Counted from the first letter of the stretch, positions 27,244 to 35,608 are shown. The stretch is DNA of 64,000 nt from Nostocales cyanobacterium HT-58-2 (GCA_002163975.1 CP019636.1:6141501-6205500); one strand, 5' to 3'. A program made the numbers and translations. The notes: generated by a model from the letters alone, not told the origin.

Positions 27244-27911
27244 GCAGTTCGATTAGCGAACGTATTATTGCGATTCGTTCCTCCCTTCCAGATTCAGTCC
27301 GGTTGATTGCTGTGACCAAGCAAGTCTCTCCCGAAGCCATGCGCTGTGCTTACGCTGTGGGAATTCGGGATTTCGCCGAGAGTCGCATCCAAGAAGCAGC
27401 TAGCAAACAAGCCCAGTTGCAAGACTTGTCAGATATTACCTGGCACTTTATTGGACATTTGCAAAGCAACAAAGCTAAAAAAGCCATTGAACAATTTCAA
27501 TGGATTCAGTCTGTAGATAATTTGAAGCTTGCCCAACGCTTAGACCAATTGGCACAACAATTAGAAATTACTCCCCAGGTTTGTCTGCAAGTCAAAATAC
27601 TACCTGATCCCAACAAGTCAGGTTGGAGCAGATCACAACTATTGAGTGATTTACCTGCTCTGAATCTATGCAAAAATTTACAAATTCAGGGCTTAATGAC
27701 AATACCACCATTAGGATTAAATGATTTAGAAATTCTTAATGTGTTTAATCATACCCGTGAATTAGCAAAAGAGATCCAAGAACACAACTTGTCTCATATT
27801 CAAATGCAGCACCTTTCAATGGGTATGTCAGGGGATTACAAACTGGCAGTACAAGCTGGTGCAACAATGATAAGACTAGGCACCATCTTGTTTGGAGAGC
27901 GTTCCGCTTAA
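27240..27911 (+). CDS. pipY: PLP homeostasis protein PipY (YggS/PROSC family)
   Basis: This 223-residue COG0325 protein is a PLP-binding TIM barrel without known catalysis that controls vitamin B6 and amino-acid homeostasis. Diagnostic segments are VRLIAVTKQVSPEAM with the PLP Lys, DFAESRIQEA, WHFIGHLQSNKAKKA, LQVKILPDPNKSGWS and the phosphate-binding HLSMGMSGDYKLAVQAGATM followed by RLGTILFG. It is encoded immediately after pipX with a 4-base overlap. The downstream members of the usual group, sepF and proC, follow after a 413-bp spacer. Confidence 0.96.
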   Translation: MSSSISERIIAIRSSLPDSVRLIAVTKQVSPEAMRCAYAVGIRDFAESRIQEAASKQAQLQDLSDITWHFIGHLQSNKAKKAIEQFQWIQSVDNLKLAQRLDQLAQQLEITPQVCLQVKILPDPNKSGWSRSQLLSDLPALNLCKNLQIQGLMTIPPLGLNDLEILNVFNHTRELAKEIQEHNLSHIQMQHLSMGMSGDYKLAVQAGATMIRLGTILFGERSA

Positions 27912-28324
27912 ATCGATGTAAAGGGCAGAGAATACGTAAAATAAGCGTTTTATGAGTTTTGAAAGCTACATCTTGTACTGATGTCTTTGACTGATAAAGT
28001 GCTTATAAAATTTTGTAGAGAAAAATCTCATAACACACTGGTTCAATAGGTAACGAAGGAGATAGTATTGACAAAAGCAAAAGTCAATAGGATATCGCGG
28101 GAAAACAACTTCCCCAAGCCGAATGGTTAGGATATAATCTTGACTCATTGTTACCTACAAAACATATACAGACTTTCTAAAAGCTTTTGTTCAAACGAAA
28201 ACCTGTAGTAGATAGAACAAACAGCGCTAGAATGGCTGAATTCTCTGCCCTTTATAAGGGTAGAAATTGATTTAATCAGTTTTTGCCACATCGGCTAAGA
28301 TAACTGACCCTAGGAGCGTAAACC
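27912..28324. other. spacer between pipY and sepF containing a 15-bp inverted repeat pair
   Basis: A perfect 15-bp inverted repeat (taaagggcagagaat at 27919-27933 and its reverse complement at 28240-28254) brackets 336 bp of AT-rich DNA with no ORF of note. Inside lies a smaller TTGAC/GTCAA hairpin near 28068-28088. A sepF promoter must lie here or in the pipY tail. The inverted pair could mark a small non-autonomous element. Confidence 0.5.
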
Positions 28325-28921
28325 ATGAATAATATATTTTCCAAACTGAGAGACTTCGTAGGTCTAAATGAGCAAGTAGAATACGAGTATTATGAAGAAG
28401 AACCCGATGCAGAGAGCTACCAAAATCTGTATCAGGAACAAAATCCTCAACCAGCACCACAAGAACCTGTTGCGCAAAATCGACGCTGGCGCGAACCCGT
28501 GCCTACAATGGGAACAGATGTAACAACTGGATCAAAGCCGATGAGTAATGTTATTGGTATGCCGGGAGCAATAAATGGAATCTCCGAAGTATTGGTGCTA
28601 GAACCACGCACCTTTGAAGAAATGCCCCAGGCAATTCAAGCATTGCGAGAGCGTAAGTCAGTAGTCTTAAATTTAACAATAATGGACCCGGACCAAGCAC
28701 AACGGGCAGTAGATTTTGTAGCAGGTGGCACTTACGCGCTTGATGGGCACCAAGAACGTATCGGCGAAAGCATCTTTTTGTTTACACCAAGCTGCGTGCA
28801 AGTAAGCACACAGTCAGGAGTTCTTCATGAAGTTCCAGTCCCTCAATCCCCAGCGCGCCCCTCACGTCCAACAGGATCAAATCCAGCTTGGGGAAATGAT
28901 GTTAACAGAATGGCACAATGA
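28325..28921 (+). CDS. sepF: cell division protein SepF (Cdv2)
   Basis: SepF aligns and bundles FtsZ filaments and links them to the membrane. TAGGAG precedes the ATG at 28325. The N-terminal amphipathic helix (MNNIFSKLRDFVGL) is followed by an acidic, Gln/Pro-rich linker. The SepF core lies at about 85-160: EVLVLEPRTFEEMPQAIQAL, then RKSVVLNLTIMDPDQAQRA, then FVAGGTYALDG and the ESIFLFTP strand. A Pro/Ser-rich tail ends the 198-residue product. Position between pipY and proC is the conserved cyanobacterial arrangement. Confidence 0.95.
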   Translation: MNNIFSKLRDFVGLNEQVEYEYYEEEPDAESYQNLYQEQNPQPAPQEPVAQNRRWREPVPTMGTDVTTGSKPMSNVIGMPGAINGISEVLVLEPRTFEEMPQAIQALRERKSVVLNLTIMDPDQAQRAVDFVAGGTYALDGHQERIGESIFLFTPSCVQVSTQSGVLHEVPVPQSPARPSRPTGSNPAWGNDVNRMAQ

Positions 28922-28937
28922 ACATAAATTAATAATT

Positions 28938-29019
28938 AGTCAAGAGTCATGAGTCATTAGTCAAAAAGTGCTTGACTCTTGACTCATGACTATTGACTCT
29001 TGACTTATGACTAATGACT
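28938..29019. repeat. heptamer tandem repeats (gactcat / gactctt) reaching into proC
   Basis: Roughly ten degenerate copies of a 7-8 bp unit (agtcaag, agtcatg, agtcatt, gactctt, gactcat, gactatt, gacttat, gactaat) fill the sepF-proC spacer. The last unit, taatgact, supplies the ATG of proC. Confidence 0.8.
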
Positions 29020-29826
29020 ACTAAATTTGGATTGATTGGTGGCGGGGTAATGGGAGAAGCGCTCTTATCCCGCCTTATTGCTCATAAAATTTATCAACCA
29101 TCAGAAGTCCTAGTCAGTGAACCGCAAACTTCACGCCAAGGTTTTCTGGAAGACAAATATGGTGTTGCTGTGACAGCCGATAATCGTCTGGTTTTCACAC
29201 CAACAACGGAAGTGGTGTTTTTGGCAGTAAAACCTCAAGTGTTTAGTGCGATCGCGCAAGAATTGGCAGATGTCAACGCTACAAATTCAAAGCCACTGGT
29301 GATTTCCATCTTGGCAGGCGTAACATTACATCAGCTCGAAGCTGCTTTTCCGCATCTGCCAGTGATTCGGGCAATGCCCAACACGCCGGCAACTGTGGGA
29401 GCAGGAATGACCGCCCTATGTCCGGGTGCTTATACCAAAGCGCACCATCATGAAACCGCAAAGCAACTTTTTTCAGCAGTGGGAGAAGTTGTGGAAGTTT
29501 CCGAAAACTTGATGGATGCAGTCACGGGACTATCAGGATCTGGTCCTGCTTATGTAGCACTGCTTGTGGAAGCACTTGCGGATGGGGGAGTAGCAGCAGG
29601 GTTACCTCGCGCTATTGCCAATCAACTTGCTTTGCAAACTGTACTAGGAACAGCAAAGCTTCTGCATGAAACCAGAATACACCCAGCAGAACTTAAAGAC
29701 CGCGTGACCAGCCCAGGCGGTACCACAATTGCTGGTATTGCTCAGTTAGAACGCTTAGGATTTCGCTCAGCTTTAATTGAAGCAGTCAAAGCCGCCACAT
29801 TCCGCTCGCAGGAACTGGGAAAATAA
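29014..29826 (+). CDS. proC: pyrroline-5-carboxylate reductase
   Basis: ProC performs the last step of proline synthesis, NADPH-dependent reduction of pyrroline-5-carboxylate. The 270-residue protein shows the dinucleotide-binding start FGLIGGGVMGEALLSRLI, VVFLAVKPQVFSAIAQEL, ISILAGVTLHQLEAAF, VIRAMPNTPATVGAGM and the C-terminal signature GLSGSGPAYVALLVEALADG, then DRVTSPGGTTIAGI. All are canonical. The start codon at 29014 is formed by the final heptamer of the upstream repeat array; the next in-frame ATG is inside the Rossmann fold, so 29014 is the only sensible start. No clear ribosome binding site precedes it. Confidence 0.96.
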   Translation: MTTKFGLIGGGVMGEALLSRLIAHKIYQPSEVLVSEPQTSRQGFLEDKYGVAVTADNRLVFTPTTEVVFLAVKPQVFSAIAQELADVNATNSKPLVISILAGVTLHQLEAAFPHLPVIRAMPNTPATVGAGMTALCPGAYTKAHHHETAKQLFSAVGEVVEVSENLMDAVTGLSGSGPAYVALLVEALADGGVAAGLPRAIANQLALQTVLGTAKLLHETRIHPAELKDRVTSPGGTTIAGIAQLERLGFRSALIEAVKAATFRSQELGK

Positions 29827-29848
29827 TTTATTGTCCATATTTTTTCAT

Positions 29849-29876
29849 CCTTGACCCTTGACCCTTGACAAATGAC
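29849..29876. repeat. short tandem ttgaccc heptamers
   Basis: Three consecutive copies (ccttgac, ccttgac, ccttgac) followed by aaatgac lie 22 bp after the proC stop. The unit is related to the array before proC. It may end the transcript but has no stem-loop. Confidence 0.65.
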
Positions 29877-29933
29877 GAAGTTGACAAAAGAGTAGTTAAT
29901 ATAGTAAACAGTTTTGGTTGCAAATGTGATTGA

Positions 29934-32609
29934 GTGAATTACCCTGCGCTGTCTCCAGAACTTGACCCGAGTTCGATATTCCCTTTTGAATTAGATCAGT
30001 TCCAAAAGGATGCGATCGCTTCCCTAAATGCTGGAAGTTCCGTAGTTGTATGTGCGCCCACGGGTTCGGGCAAAACATTAGTGGGGGAATACGCCATATA
30101 TCGCGCCCTATCGCGAAGAAAGAGAGTTTTTTACACGACTCCTCTAAAGGCGCTCTCCAATCAGAAGCTACGTGACTTTCGTGAAAAATTCGGTTTTGAC
30201 CAGGTTGGACTATTAACTGGAGATGCCTCCATTAACCGAGATGCACCGATTCTGGTGATGACCACGGAAATTTTCCGTAACATGCTTTATGGCACACCTA
30301 TTGGGCAAATTGGCATCTCATTAGCAGACGTTGAGGCGGTGGTACTGGATGAGTGCCATTATATGAACGACCGTCAACGGGGAACCGTTTGGGAAGAGTC
30401 TATTATTTATTGTCCTCATGAAATTCAACTTGTAGCCCTTTCAGCAACTGTTGCTAATAGCGATGAACTGACCGACTGGTTAAACCAAGTTCATGGTCCT
30501 ACTGACTTAATATACTCTGATCATCGCCCAGTGCCGTTGGAATTTCATTTTGGCAACATCAAAGGGTTGTTTCCCCTACTGAATGATGACAAAACTCAAA
30601 TTAACCATCGCCTGCTGAAAAAGAGGAAAAAAGGAGAAAAAGAAAAGAGCAAAGCTCATGTTAAAGCGGAGGCTCCCAGTATCACTCAAGTTTTGAGCCA
30701 ACTACAACAAAGGGATATGCTGCCAGCAATTTACTTCATCTTCAGCCGTCGCGGATGTGATAAGGCGGTCACGGAGGTGGGTGATATGTGGCTAGTCAAT
30801 GAGGAAGAGACGCAGCAATTGCGCCGACAAATTGACGAATTTTTAACTCGCAATCCTGAAGCAGGACGTTCTGGGCACATTGCACCCTTGTACCGGGGAA
30901 TAGCCGCACACCATGCTGGGATTTTACCTGCATGGAAAGTGTTAGTCGAAGAACTGTTTCAGCAAGGGTTAATCAAAGTCGTATTTGCTACCGAAACCCT
31001 AGCAGCTGGAATTAATATGCCAGCCCGGACAACGGTCATTTCCACCCTTTCTAAGCGTACCGATACTGGTCATCGCCTTTTGAATGCTTCCGAATTTCTG
31101 CAGATGGCAGGCAGGGCTGGTCGTAGAGGAATGGATGAACGAGGTCATGTGGTGACGTTGCAAACTCCCTTTGAGGGAGCAAAAGAAGCAGCGTACCTGG
31201 CAACATCCCAACCAGATCCCCTCGTCAGTCAATTTACGCCAAGTTACGGCATGGTGCTAAACTTACTGCAAACTCACACTCTAGAGGAAGCAAAGGAACT
31301 CATTGAACGCAGCTTCGGGCAGTACTTGGCAAACTTGCACCTACGACCGCAGCACGAGTATCTCGTCCACTTGCAAACACAACTTGACCAACTTCAAGCG
31401 CAAATTGCTGCCATTGATGAAGGAGAACTGGCTGTTTATGAGAAATTGCGGCAACGCCTGCGAGTAGAACGCCAGCTATTGAAAACACTGCAAGAACAGG
31501 CTCAGGATGCCCGACAAGAAGAATTAGGCATGATGTTGGACTTTGCAGTGTCAGGAACACTTTTGAGTCTCAAGAGTAAAAACTTCACAATGCCTGCACC
31601 CATAGCAGCGGTGTTGGTGGGGAAAACGCCAAGTTCTGGTCAAACTTGTTACTTGGTATGCTTGGGTCGAGATAACCGCTGGTATGTTGTGACAGCCTCT
31701 GATGTCATAGATTTGTATGCAGAACTCCCACGAATTGACTTACCTGCTGAGTTGCGACCACCAGCACAGATGCCCTTGAAACGGGGACAATCGCTTCTTG
31801 GTAACGAGGAAACTGCAGCAATTGCCCAACAGATTCCTGCTCCTGGAGAGTCACTCCATATGCCACCAGAAGTCGTAGAACAACTTCATCGCGTTACTGC
31901 TGTGCAAGAGCAATTGGAAGCTCATCCCTTACATCAATCAGGCACTGCTGCGAGTATTTTCAAACGCAGAACACAGATTGTCGAACTTGAAGCAGAAATT
32001 CAACAGATACAGTCACAACTAGAGCAACAGTCCCAGCGCCATTGGGAAGAGTTTCTCAATTTGATTGAGATTTTACAGTACTTTAAAGGTTTAGATAACC
32101 TTGTTCCTACGCGATTAGGACAAATTGCTGCAGCCATTCGAGGAGAAAATGAATTATGGCTTGGTTTATCACTAGCTAGTGGAGAATTAGATAATTTAGA
32201 TCCACAGCATTTAGCAGCGGCGATCGCAGCTTTGGTCACAGAAACCCAACGTCCAGATAGCATGGTTCGTTTTGACCTTAGTAATGAAGTCACGGAAGCT
32301 TTATCAAGATTGCGGGGAAGCCGTCGCAAGATGTTCCAACTGCAACGTCGTTATAACGTGGCTTTGCCGATATGGTTGGAGTTTGAACTTATAGCCCTCG
32401 TGGAGCAGTGGGCGCTGGGTATAGAATGGGCAGAACTTTGTGAAAATACTAGTTTGGATGAAGGTGATGTAGTGCGAATTTTACGGCGGACATTAGATTT
32501 ACTATCGCAAATTCCCCATGTACCACATTTATCGGAATCCTTGCAGCGTAATGCCTATCGTGCCATGCAGCTCATTGATAGGTTCCCAATCAATGAGGTG
32601 GTAGAGTAA
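29934..32609 (+). CDS. Ski2/Mtr4-like DEAD/DEAH-box RNA helicase
   Basis: The 891-residue protein has the superfamily 2 helicase core: APTGSGKT at 41-48, TTPLKALSNQK, LDECHYMNDRQRG (DECH box) and LVALSATVAN. The second RecA domain carries FATETLAAGINMPART and QMAGRAGRRGMDERGH. The C-terminal half includes a coiled-coil arch (QTQLDQLQAQI, RVERQLLKTLQEQA) and a DSHCT-like helical domain ending near FPINEVVE, as in Ski2/Mtr4 relatives. A role in RNA processing or decay is likely. The start is GTG at 29934, which gives NYPALSPELDPSSIFPFELD as in homologues. Confidence 0.93.
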   Translation: MNYPALSPELDPSSIFPFELDQFQKDAIASLNAGSSVVVCAPTGSGKTLVGEYAIYRALSRRKRVFYTTPLKALSNQKLRDFREKFGFDQVGLLTGDASINRDAPILVMTTEIFRNMLYGTPIGQIGISLADVEAVVLDECHYMNDRQRGTVWEESIIYCPHEIQLVALSATVANSDELTDWLNQVHGPTDLIYSDHRPVPLEFHFGNIKGLFPLLNDDKTQINHRLLKKRKKGEKEKSKAHVKAEAPSITQVLSQLQQRDMLPAIYFIFSRRGCDKAVTEVGDMWLVNEEETQQLRRQIDEFLTRNPEAGRSGHIAPLYRGIAAHHAGILPAWKVLVEELFQQGLIKVVFATETLAAGINMPARTTVISTLSKRTDTGHRLLNASEFLQMAGRAGRRGMDERGHVVTLQTPFEGAKEAAYLATSQPDPLVSQFTPSYGMVLNLLQTHTLEEAKELIERSFGQYLANLHLRPQHEYLVHLQTQLDQLQAQIAAIDEGELAVYEKLRQRLRVERQLLKTLQEQAQDARQEELGMMLDFAVSGTLLSLKSKNFTMPAPIAAVLVGKTPSSGQTCYLVCLGRDNRWYVVTASDVIDLYAELPRIDLPAELRPPAQMPLKRGQSLLGNEETAAIAQQIPAPGESLHMPPEVVEQLHRVTAVQEQLEAHPLHQSGTAASIFKRRTQIVELEAEIQQIQSQLEQQSQRHWEEFLNLIEILQYFKGLDNLVPTRLGQIAAAIRGENELWLGLSLASGELDNLDPQHLAAAIAALVTETQRPDSMVRFDLSNEVTEALSRLRGSRRKMFQLQRRYNVALPIWLEFELIALVEQWALGIEWAELCENTSLDEGDVVRILRRTLDLLSQIPHVPHLSESLQRNAYRAMQLIDRFPINEVVE

Positions 32610-32883
32610 GTAAGGAGTTAGGAGTCCTAACTCCTAAATGCTGAACTTTCCGTGAGAAGTTTCCTTGTGCCCTTTACCCTTTATCCGAACCGTATTGAGG
32701 GGAGAGGGTGTGAAGTACCTACAGACTTTGCTTACGCTACGTCTGGGGCTTCGCCTCTCATTCGTCGTTGTCCGGGCTTTCATCCCCAGGTTCCGTTTCT
32801 CCACCTAGGGACTTTCCGCCCGATTTGTTAATTGATTGACTAGAGCAAAATAATATGCTACTTAAAAACGCGATAGCTTAAGA
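32610..32883. other. intergenic region with a tight palindrome and repeat fragments
   Basis: aggagttagga and its inverted copy tcctaactcct lie side by side at about 32614-32636. Further on, gctacgtctggggcttcgcctctc at 32735-32760 belongs to the mosaic repeat style. No gene is visible. The palindrome lacks a T-run, so it is not a standard terminator. Confidence 0.5.
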
Positions 32884-33258
32884 TTAGTACACTAAGTTTC
32901 CAGTTCCACGAAGTTGGCGTAAAGAATTTATACAAGCTGGACAGTCACAGCCAAATAATTGAATTGCAGCATCGCTTTCTTCTTCTGTAAATTCTAGCGA
33001 AGCAATGTTCTGAGCGGATTTACCTGTAGTCACAGTTGATGCAGGTGTAGAACCAGAGGCTTGCTTTCTCTGCGAATCTCGAATACACACCATAGTGTTG
33101 GCAGCGTGAGGACTAGATATACAAGTCTTACCATCGTTGGTGTGGGTTAATCGCTGGGTATTAGCAGCGTGTACAGGATTGATGACTGCCAACGTAGACA
33201 TCAGCGATACAAAAATAGAGGAACTGGAAAATAAGTTAAGTATAAGTTTTCTGTTCAT
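32884..33258 (-). CDS. secreted small Cys-containing protein, unknown function
   Basis: The start at 33258 (MNRKLILNLF) gives a signal peptide with core SSSSIFVSLMSTLAVINPVHA and cleavage near AHA-AN. The mature part is about 95 residues, polar, with four Cys in the tail and middle: CISS, MVCIRDS and the cluster GCDCPACINSLRQLRG. Three Cys within six residues, CDCPAC preceded by Gly, suggest a metal site, disulfides or a peptide-like precursor. An acidic stretch (FTEEESDAAIQLF) sits just before the cluster. The family is not recognised. The upstream in-frame ATG at 33273 is less likely. Confidence 0.6.
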   Translation of the reverse strand: MNRKLILNLFSSSSIFVSLMSTLAVINPVHAANTQRLTHTNDGKTCISSPHAANTMVCIRDSQRKQASGSTPASTVTTGKSAQNIASLEFTEEESDAAIQLFGCDCPACINSLRQLRGTGNLVY

Positions 33259-33834
33259 GGGTTTCCTGAGCAAATTTTGCTGACCGCTAAGATAATCTAA
33301 TTACCTCTTACAGGTCAAGAGATTTTTTATCAGGAATACCATGATTTTTGTCTATTTTTAGAGACCTCATAAATTTGTCTTAGATAGCAGAATCAAATTT
33401 CACTTTTTCCCTACACTGTTATCAGTCTAAAGTTAGAGAATATGAGAATAATAATCAAAAAATAATTTTTATCTTTAAATATCTATCGAGTCATCGGAGT
33501 TGTGATGAGGAAATCAGGTCTTGACTTCCCTTTTTTCAAACATCTACGAGTTGAATACAAGTTAAAATAGACAAACATGGTATGACTAAATTAGTGTTTT
33601 AGCGCTATTTGACTCAGCAGACAGATAAGCTCTTAGGTATGTTATTTACCATACAAATGGCTATACACGCTATGCTCCAATCATTTACCGCAAGCAGTAC
33701 TGAGCTTTACTCAATTAGGGTGCTACGCTGTAAGCCATGGTCGCTGTAGCAACGATTAATAAGTGTGTAATTATACTATTTAAAATTCTTATACAAGTTA
33801 TACTAGTTTTTAGGTTCTACCTGGGAATTACACA
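33259..33834. other. AT-rich divergent intergenic region
   Basis: This stretch separates the secreted Cys protein (minus) from the MerR gene (plus). A 67-codon ORF at 33737-33940 crosses a terminator and is not credible. A candidate small RNA at 33811-33860 is listed separately. Nothing else is seen. Confidence 0.45.
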
Positions 33835-33860
33835 GAAGTGGCAAAGCCACTTCTTTTTTT
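33811..33860 (+). ncRNA. candidate small RNA of about 50 nt with its own promoter and terminator
   Basis: TATACT at 33799-33804 resembles a -10 box placed seven bases before 33811. From there the sequence runs to a perfect hairpin, gaagtggc / gccacttc with an AAA loop (33835-33853), followed by seven T residues. No reading frame ends at this terminator and the next gene starts at 33997. The arrangement fits a short regulatory RNA with an unpaired 5' part of about 24 nt. No -35 box is obvious, and it does not match Yfr1, Yfr2, NsiR or other RNAs I know. Confidence 0.4.
33835..33860 (+). terminator. perfect intrinsic terminator, orphan
   Basis: An eight base-pair stem (gaagtggc / gccacttc) with loop AAA is followed by TTTTTTT. 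It is the most canonical rho-independent terminator in the window. It lies 137 bp upstream of the MerR gene on the same strand, with no annotated gene before it. Confidence 0.75.
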
Positions 33861-33996
33861 CAAAAATTAGGGGAAGACATAAATATACAATTTTACTTTT
33901 TAATAAAATTTTTAATAATTTAATACTCAGTTTTTATTGACTGCTTATTTTATCTGTAATAAAAAACAAAAAACTGTATAAAGAGGGAGATTGACC

Positions 33997-34413
33997 GTGT
34001 TAATTCAAGACAAGAAGTTACTTTTAATTGGTCAGGTCACTGCTCTGAGCGGAGTTCCTATTAGGACAATTCGCTATTACGAAAGCCTCCATTTAATTCA
34101 GTCTTTAGGGAGAACCGAGGGAGGCTTTCGCCAGTTTTCATCAGATGTACTGACTCGTCTTTCCTTTATTAAACGTGCTCAAAGCCTGGGTTTAAGCTTG
34201 CAGGAAATTGGTGAAATCTTATCAGTTTATGATGGAGGGAAACCTGCCTGTGATGAAATTCAACAGAAGCTGAAAGATAAGATATCAGAAATTGATAAAC
34301 AAATTGAACAGTTATTGACCTTGCGAAGTGAATTGAGGGGCTTACTATCAGGATGGGACAGTTCACCAATTAAGCCGGAAGATTCAATATGTCCCATAAT
34401 CCAGAAGGATTAA
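33997..34413 (+). CDS. MerR family transcriptional regulator, metal-responsive type
   Basis: The GTG at 33997 is the likely start because GAGGGAGA lies six bases upstream; a TTG two codons earlier touches the ribosome binding site. The helix-turn-helix wing motif reads IGQVTALSGVPIRTIRYYES, followed by RTEGGFRQFSSDVLTRLSFI and the dimerisation helix DKISEIDKQIEQLLTLRSEL. Cys is kept in GGKPACDEI and in the C-terminal CPII, positions where ZntR/MerR/CueR types carry metal ligands. A third Cys usual near the loop is absent (GWDSSP). A target operon is not adjacent, so the effector cannot be named. Confidence 0.88.
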   Translation: MLIQDKKLLLIGQVTALSGVPIRTIRYYESLHLIQSLGRTEGGFRQFSSDVLTRLSFIKRAQSLGLSLQEIGEILSVYDGGKPACDEIQQKLKDKISEIDKQIEQLLTLRSELRGLLSGWDSSPIKPEDSICPIIQKD

Positions 34414-34530
34414 ACATCGGTAGGGAGTTAGCTTGAGCTATCCTAATAATTTCTACTCTCCTACACACTCTGTGTTGCAATTCAGTTCAAAGAACTAAGA
34501 GAGTGAACAAGCGCAGGATACTATCTATAT

Positions 34531-35046
34531 TTATCGACAAAATAAAGTGTCTCGTGTGTCCCGTCCTGTAGTTGGATTGGTACCTTTAGCGACTTTACAC
34601 AATTTGTCTTGTTCATCCTTACGGAGCAGCACATCAGTAAAATCTGCCCCGTCAATAATAGCGCCATCAAACTTAGTATTAGCAGCAAAAGCGCCCTCCA
34701 ATACAGCATTGGTCAAATTTGCTTTGATAAGACGAGCCGAGTCTAGAGTTGCATTTGTTAGATCAGCGCCCTCAAGATTTGCTGATTCTAAATTTGCAGC
34801 AAAAAAGCTGATACCCTGCAAATTAGCGTGGCTGAGGTTACTGCTGCGGAGATTAGCATGAGAAAAGCTAGAGTCTGTTAAGTCACGTCCTGAGAAATCA
34901 GCCTCTATTAAACTTTCTTTGTTGTAATCAAGTGCCAAAGCTTTTGGAGTAAAACCTGCAAAACCCACAGAACTGGTGATGCAAATCACAACCCACAGCA
35001 ATAAACTGAGTACGCTTACCCATATGCGATCGCTTAACTTACTCAT
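34531..35046 (-). CDS. secreted pentapeptide-repeat protein
   Basis: An N-terminal signal peptide (core VLSLLLWVVICITSSVGFAG, cleavage near ALA-L) targets the 171-residue protein to the thylakoid lumen or periplasm. Then about 15 pentapeptide repeats follow the A(D/N)LXX pattern (ADFSG, RDLTD, SSFSH, ANLRS, SNLSH, ANLQG), forming a right-handed quadrilateral beta-helix. The C-terminus has two Cys (DKLCKVAKG and TLFC) that could form a disulfide, as in lumenal relatives of the TL15/TL17 type. The precise role of these proteins is unknown. Its ATG is only 14 bp from the divergent yraN ATG. Confidence 0.88.
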   Translation of the reverse strand: MSKLSDRIWVSVLSLLLWVVICITSSVGFAGFTPKALALDYNKESLIEADFSGRDLTDSSFSHANLRSSNLSHANLQGISFFAANLESANLEGADLTNATLDSARLIKANLTNAVLEGAFAANTKFDGAIIDGADFTDVLLRKDEQDKLCKVAKGTNPTTGRDTRDTLFCR

Positions 35047-35060
35047 CGTACTTTTTGCTC

Positions 35061-35603
35061 ATGCCAAATTATCCTCAATATCATTATCCCGATATAGGTA
35101 TCGCAGGAGAAGACCTGGTAGCCCAATGGTTACAATCCAAAGGTTGGGTGATTTTGCATCGTCGGTGGCGTTACCGCCAAGGAGAAATAGACATTATTGC
35201 CCAATATGATGGACAGCAGAGGACACGGGGACACGCAGACGCCGGGAAATTTGGAGAAGAATTCTCCGCCTCACCCCTCCCTTTCTCCGCATCTTCCTCG
35301 TCTGGGATACTGGCATTTGTAGAGGTCAAAACTCGCAGCCGACAGAATTGGGATGCAGGGGGTAGAAACGCCATCACAAAACACAAGCAAACAAAACTCT
35401 GGAAGACAGCGCTGATGTTTTTAGCGAAATATCCTGAGAAGGCAGACTACCCTTGCCGATTTGATGTTGCTATTGTGTACTGTGAGCATATGCCACAAAG
35501 GTTAGCTACGGATGCAATTTCCCAAGAAGTTATGGCCACTTCATCAGTAGGCAAAAACTTGTTAATGCTACAAGAATACATTCCTGCAGCTTTTGATAGT
35601 TAA
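35061..35603 (+). CDS. yraN: YraN/UPF0102 family nuclease-like protein with a repeat-derived insert
   Basis: UPF0102 proteins have the PD-(D/E)xK fold of Holliday-junction-type nucleases. Here the first acidic motif is GEIDIIA (around 41-47) and the second is FVEVKTR (86-92), followed by ITKHKQTKLWKTALMFLA and FDVAIVYCE. Residues 52-81 are a Ser/Pro/Gly-rich insert encoded by ggacacggggacacg-type repeats, exactly between the strands carrying the active-site acids. The frame and both motifs are intact. ATG 35061 is preferred over an in-frame TTG two codons upstream. Confidence 0.88.
   Translation: MPNYPQYHYPDIGIAGEDLVAQWLQSKGWVILHRRWRYRQGEIDIIAQYDGQQRTRGHADAGKFGEEFSASPLPFSASSSSGILAFVEVKTRSRQNWDAGGRNAITKHKQTKLWKTALMFLAKYPEKADYPCRFDVAIVYCEHMPQRLATDAISQEVMATSSVGKNLLMLQEYIPAAFDS
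35214..35304 (+). repeat. repeat-derived in-frame insert in yraN
   Basis: The insert opens with agaggacacggggacacg, the same unit that opens the first pabB insert (agaggacatggagacgc), and closes with a pyrimidine-rich cctcaccc/ctttctccgc tract like that insert. It adds about 30 residues. Confidence 0.75.
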
Positions 35604-35608
35604 AATAT

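Noticed and set aside
33737..33940. 67-codon plus-strand ORF upstream of the MerR gene
   Set aside because: It runs through a strong terminator hairpin and has no RBS.
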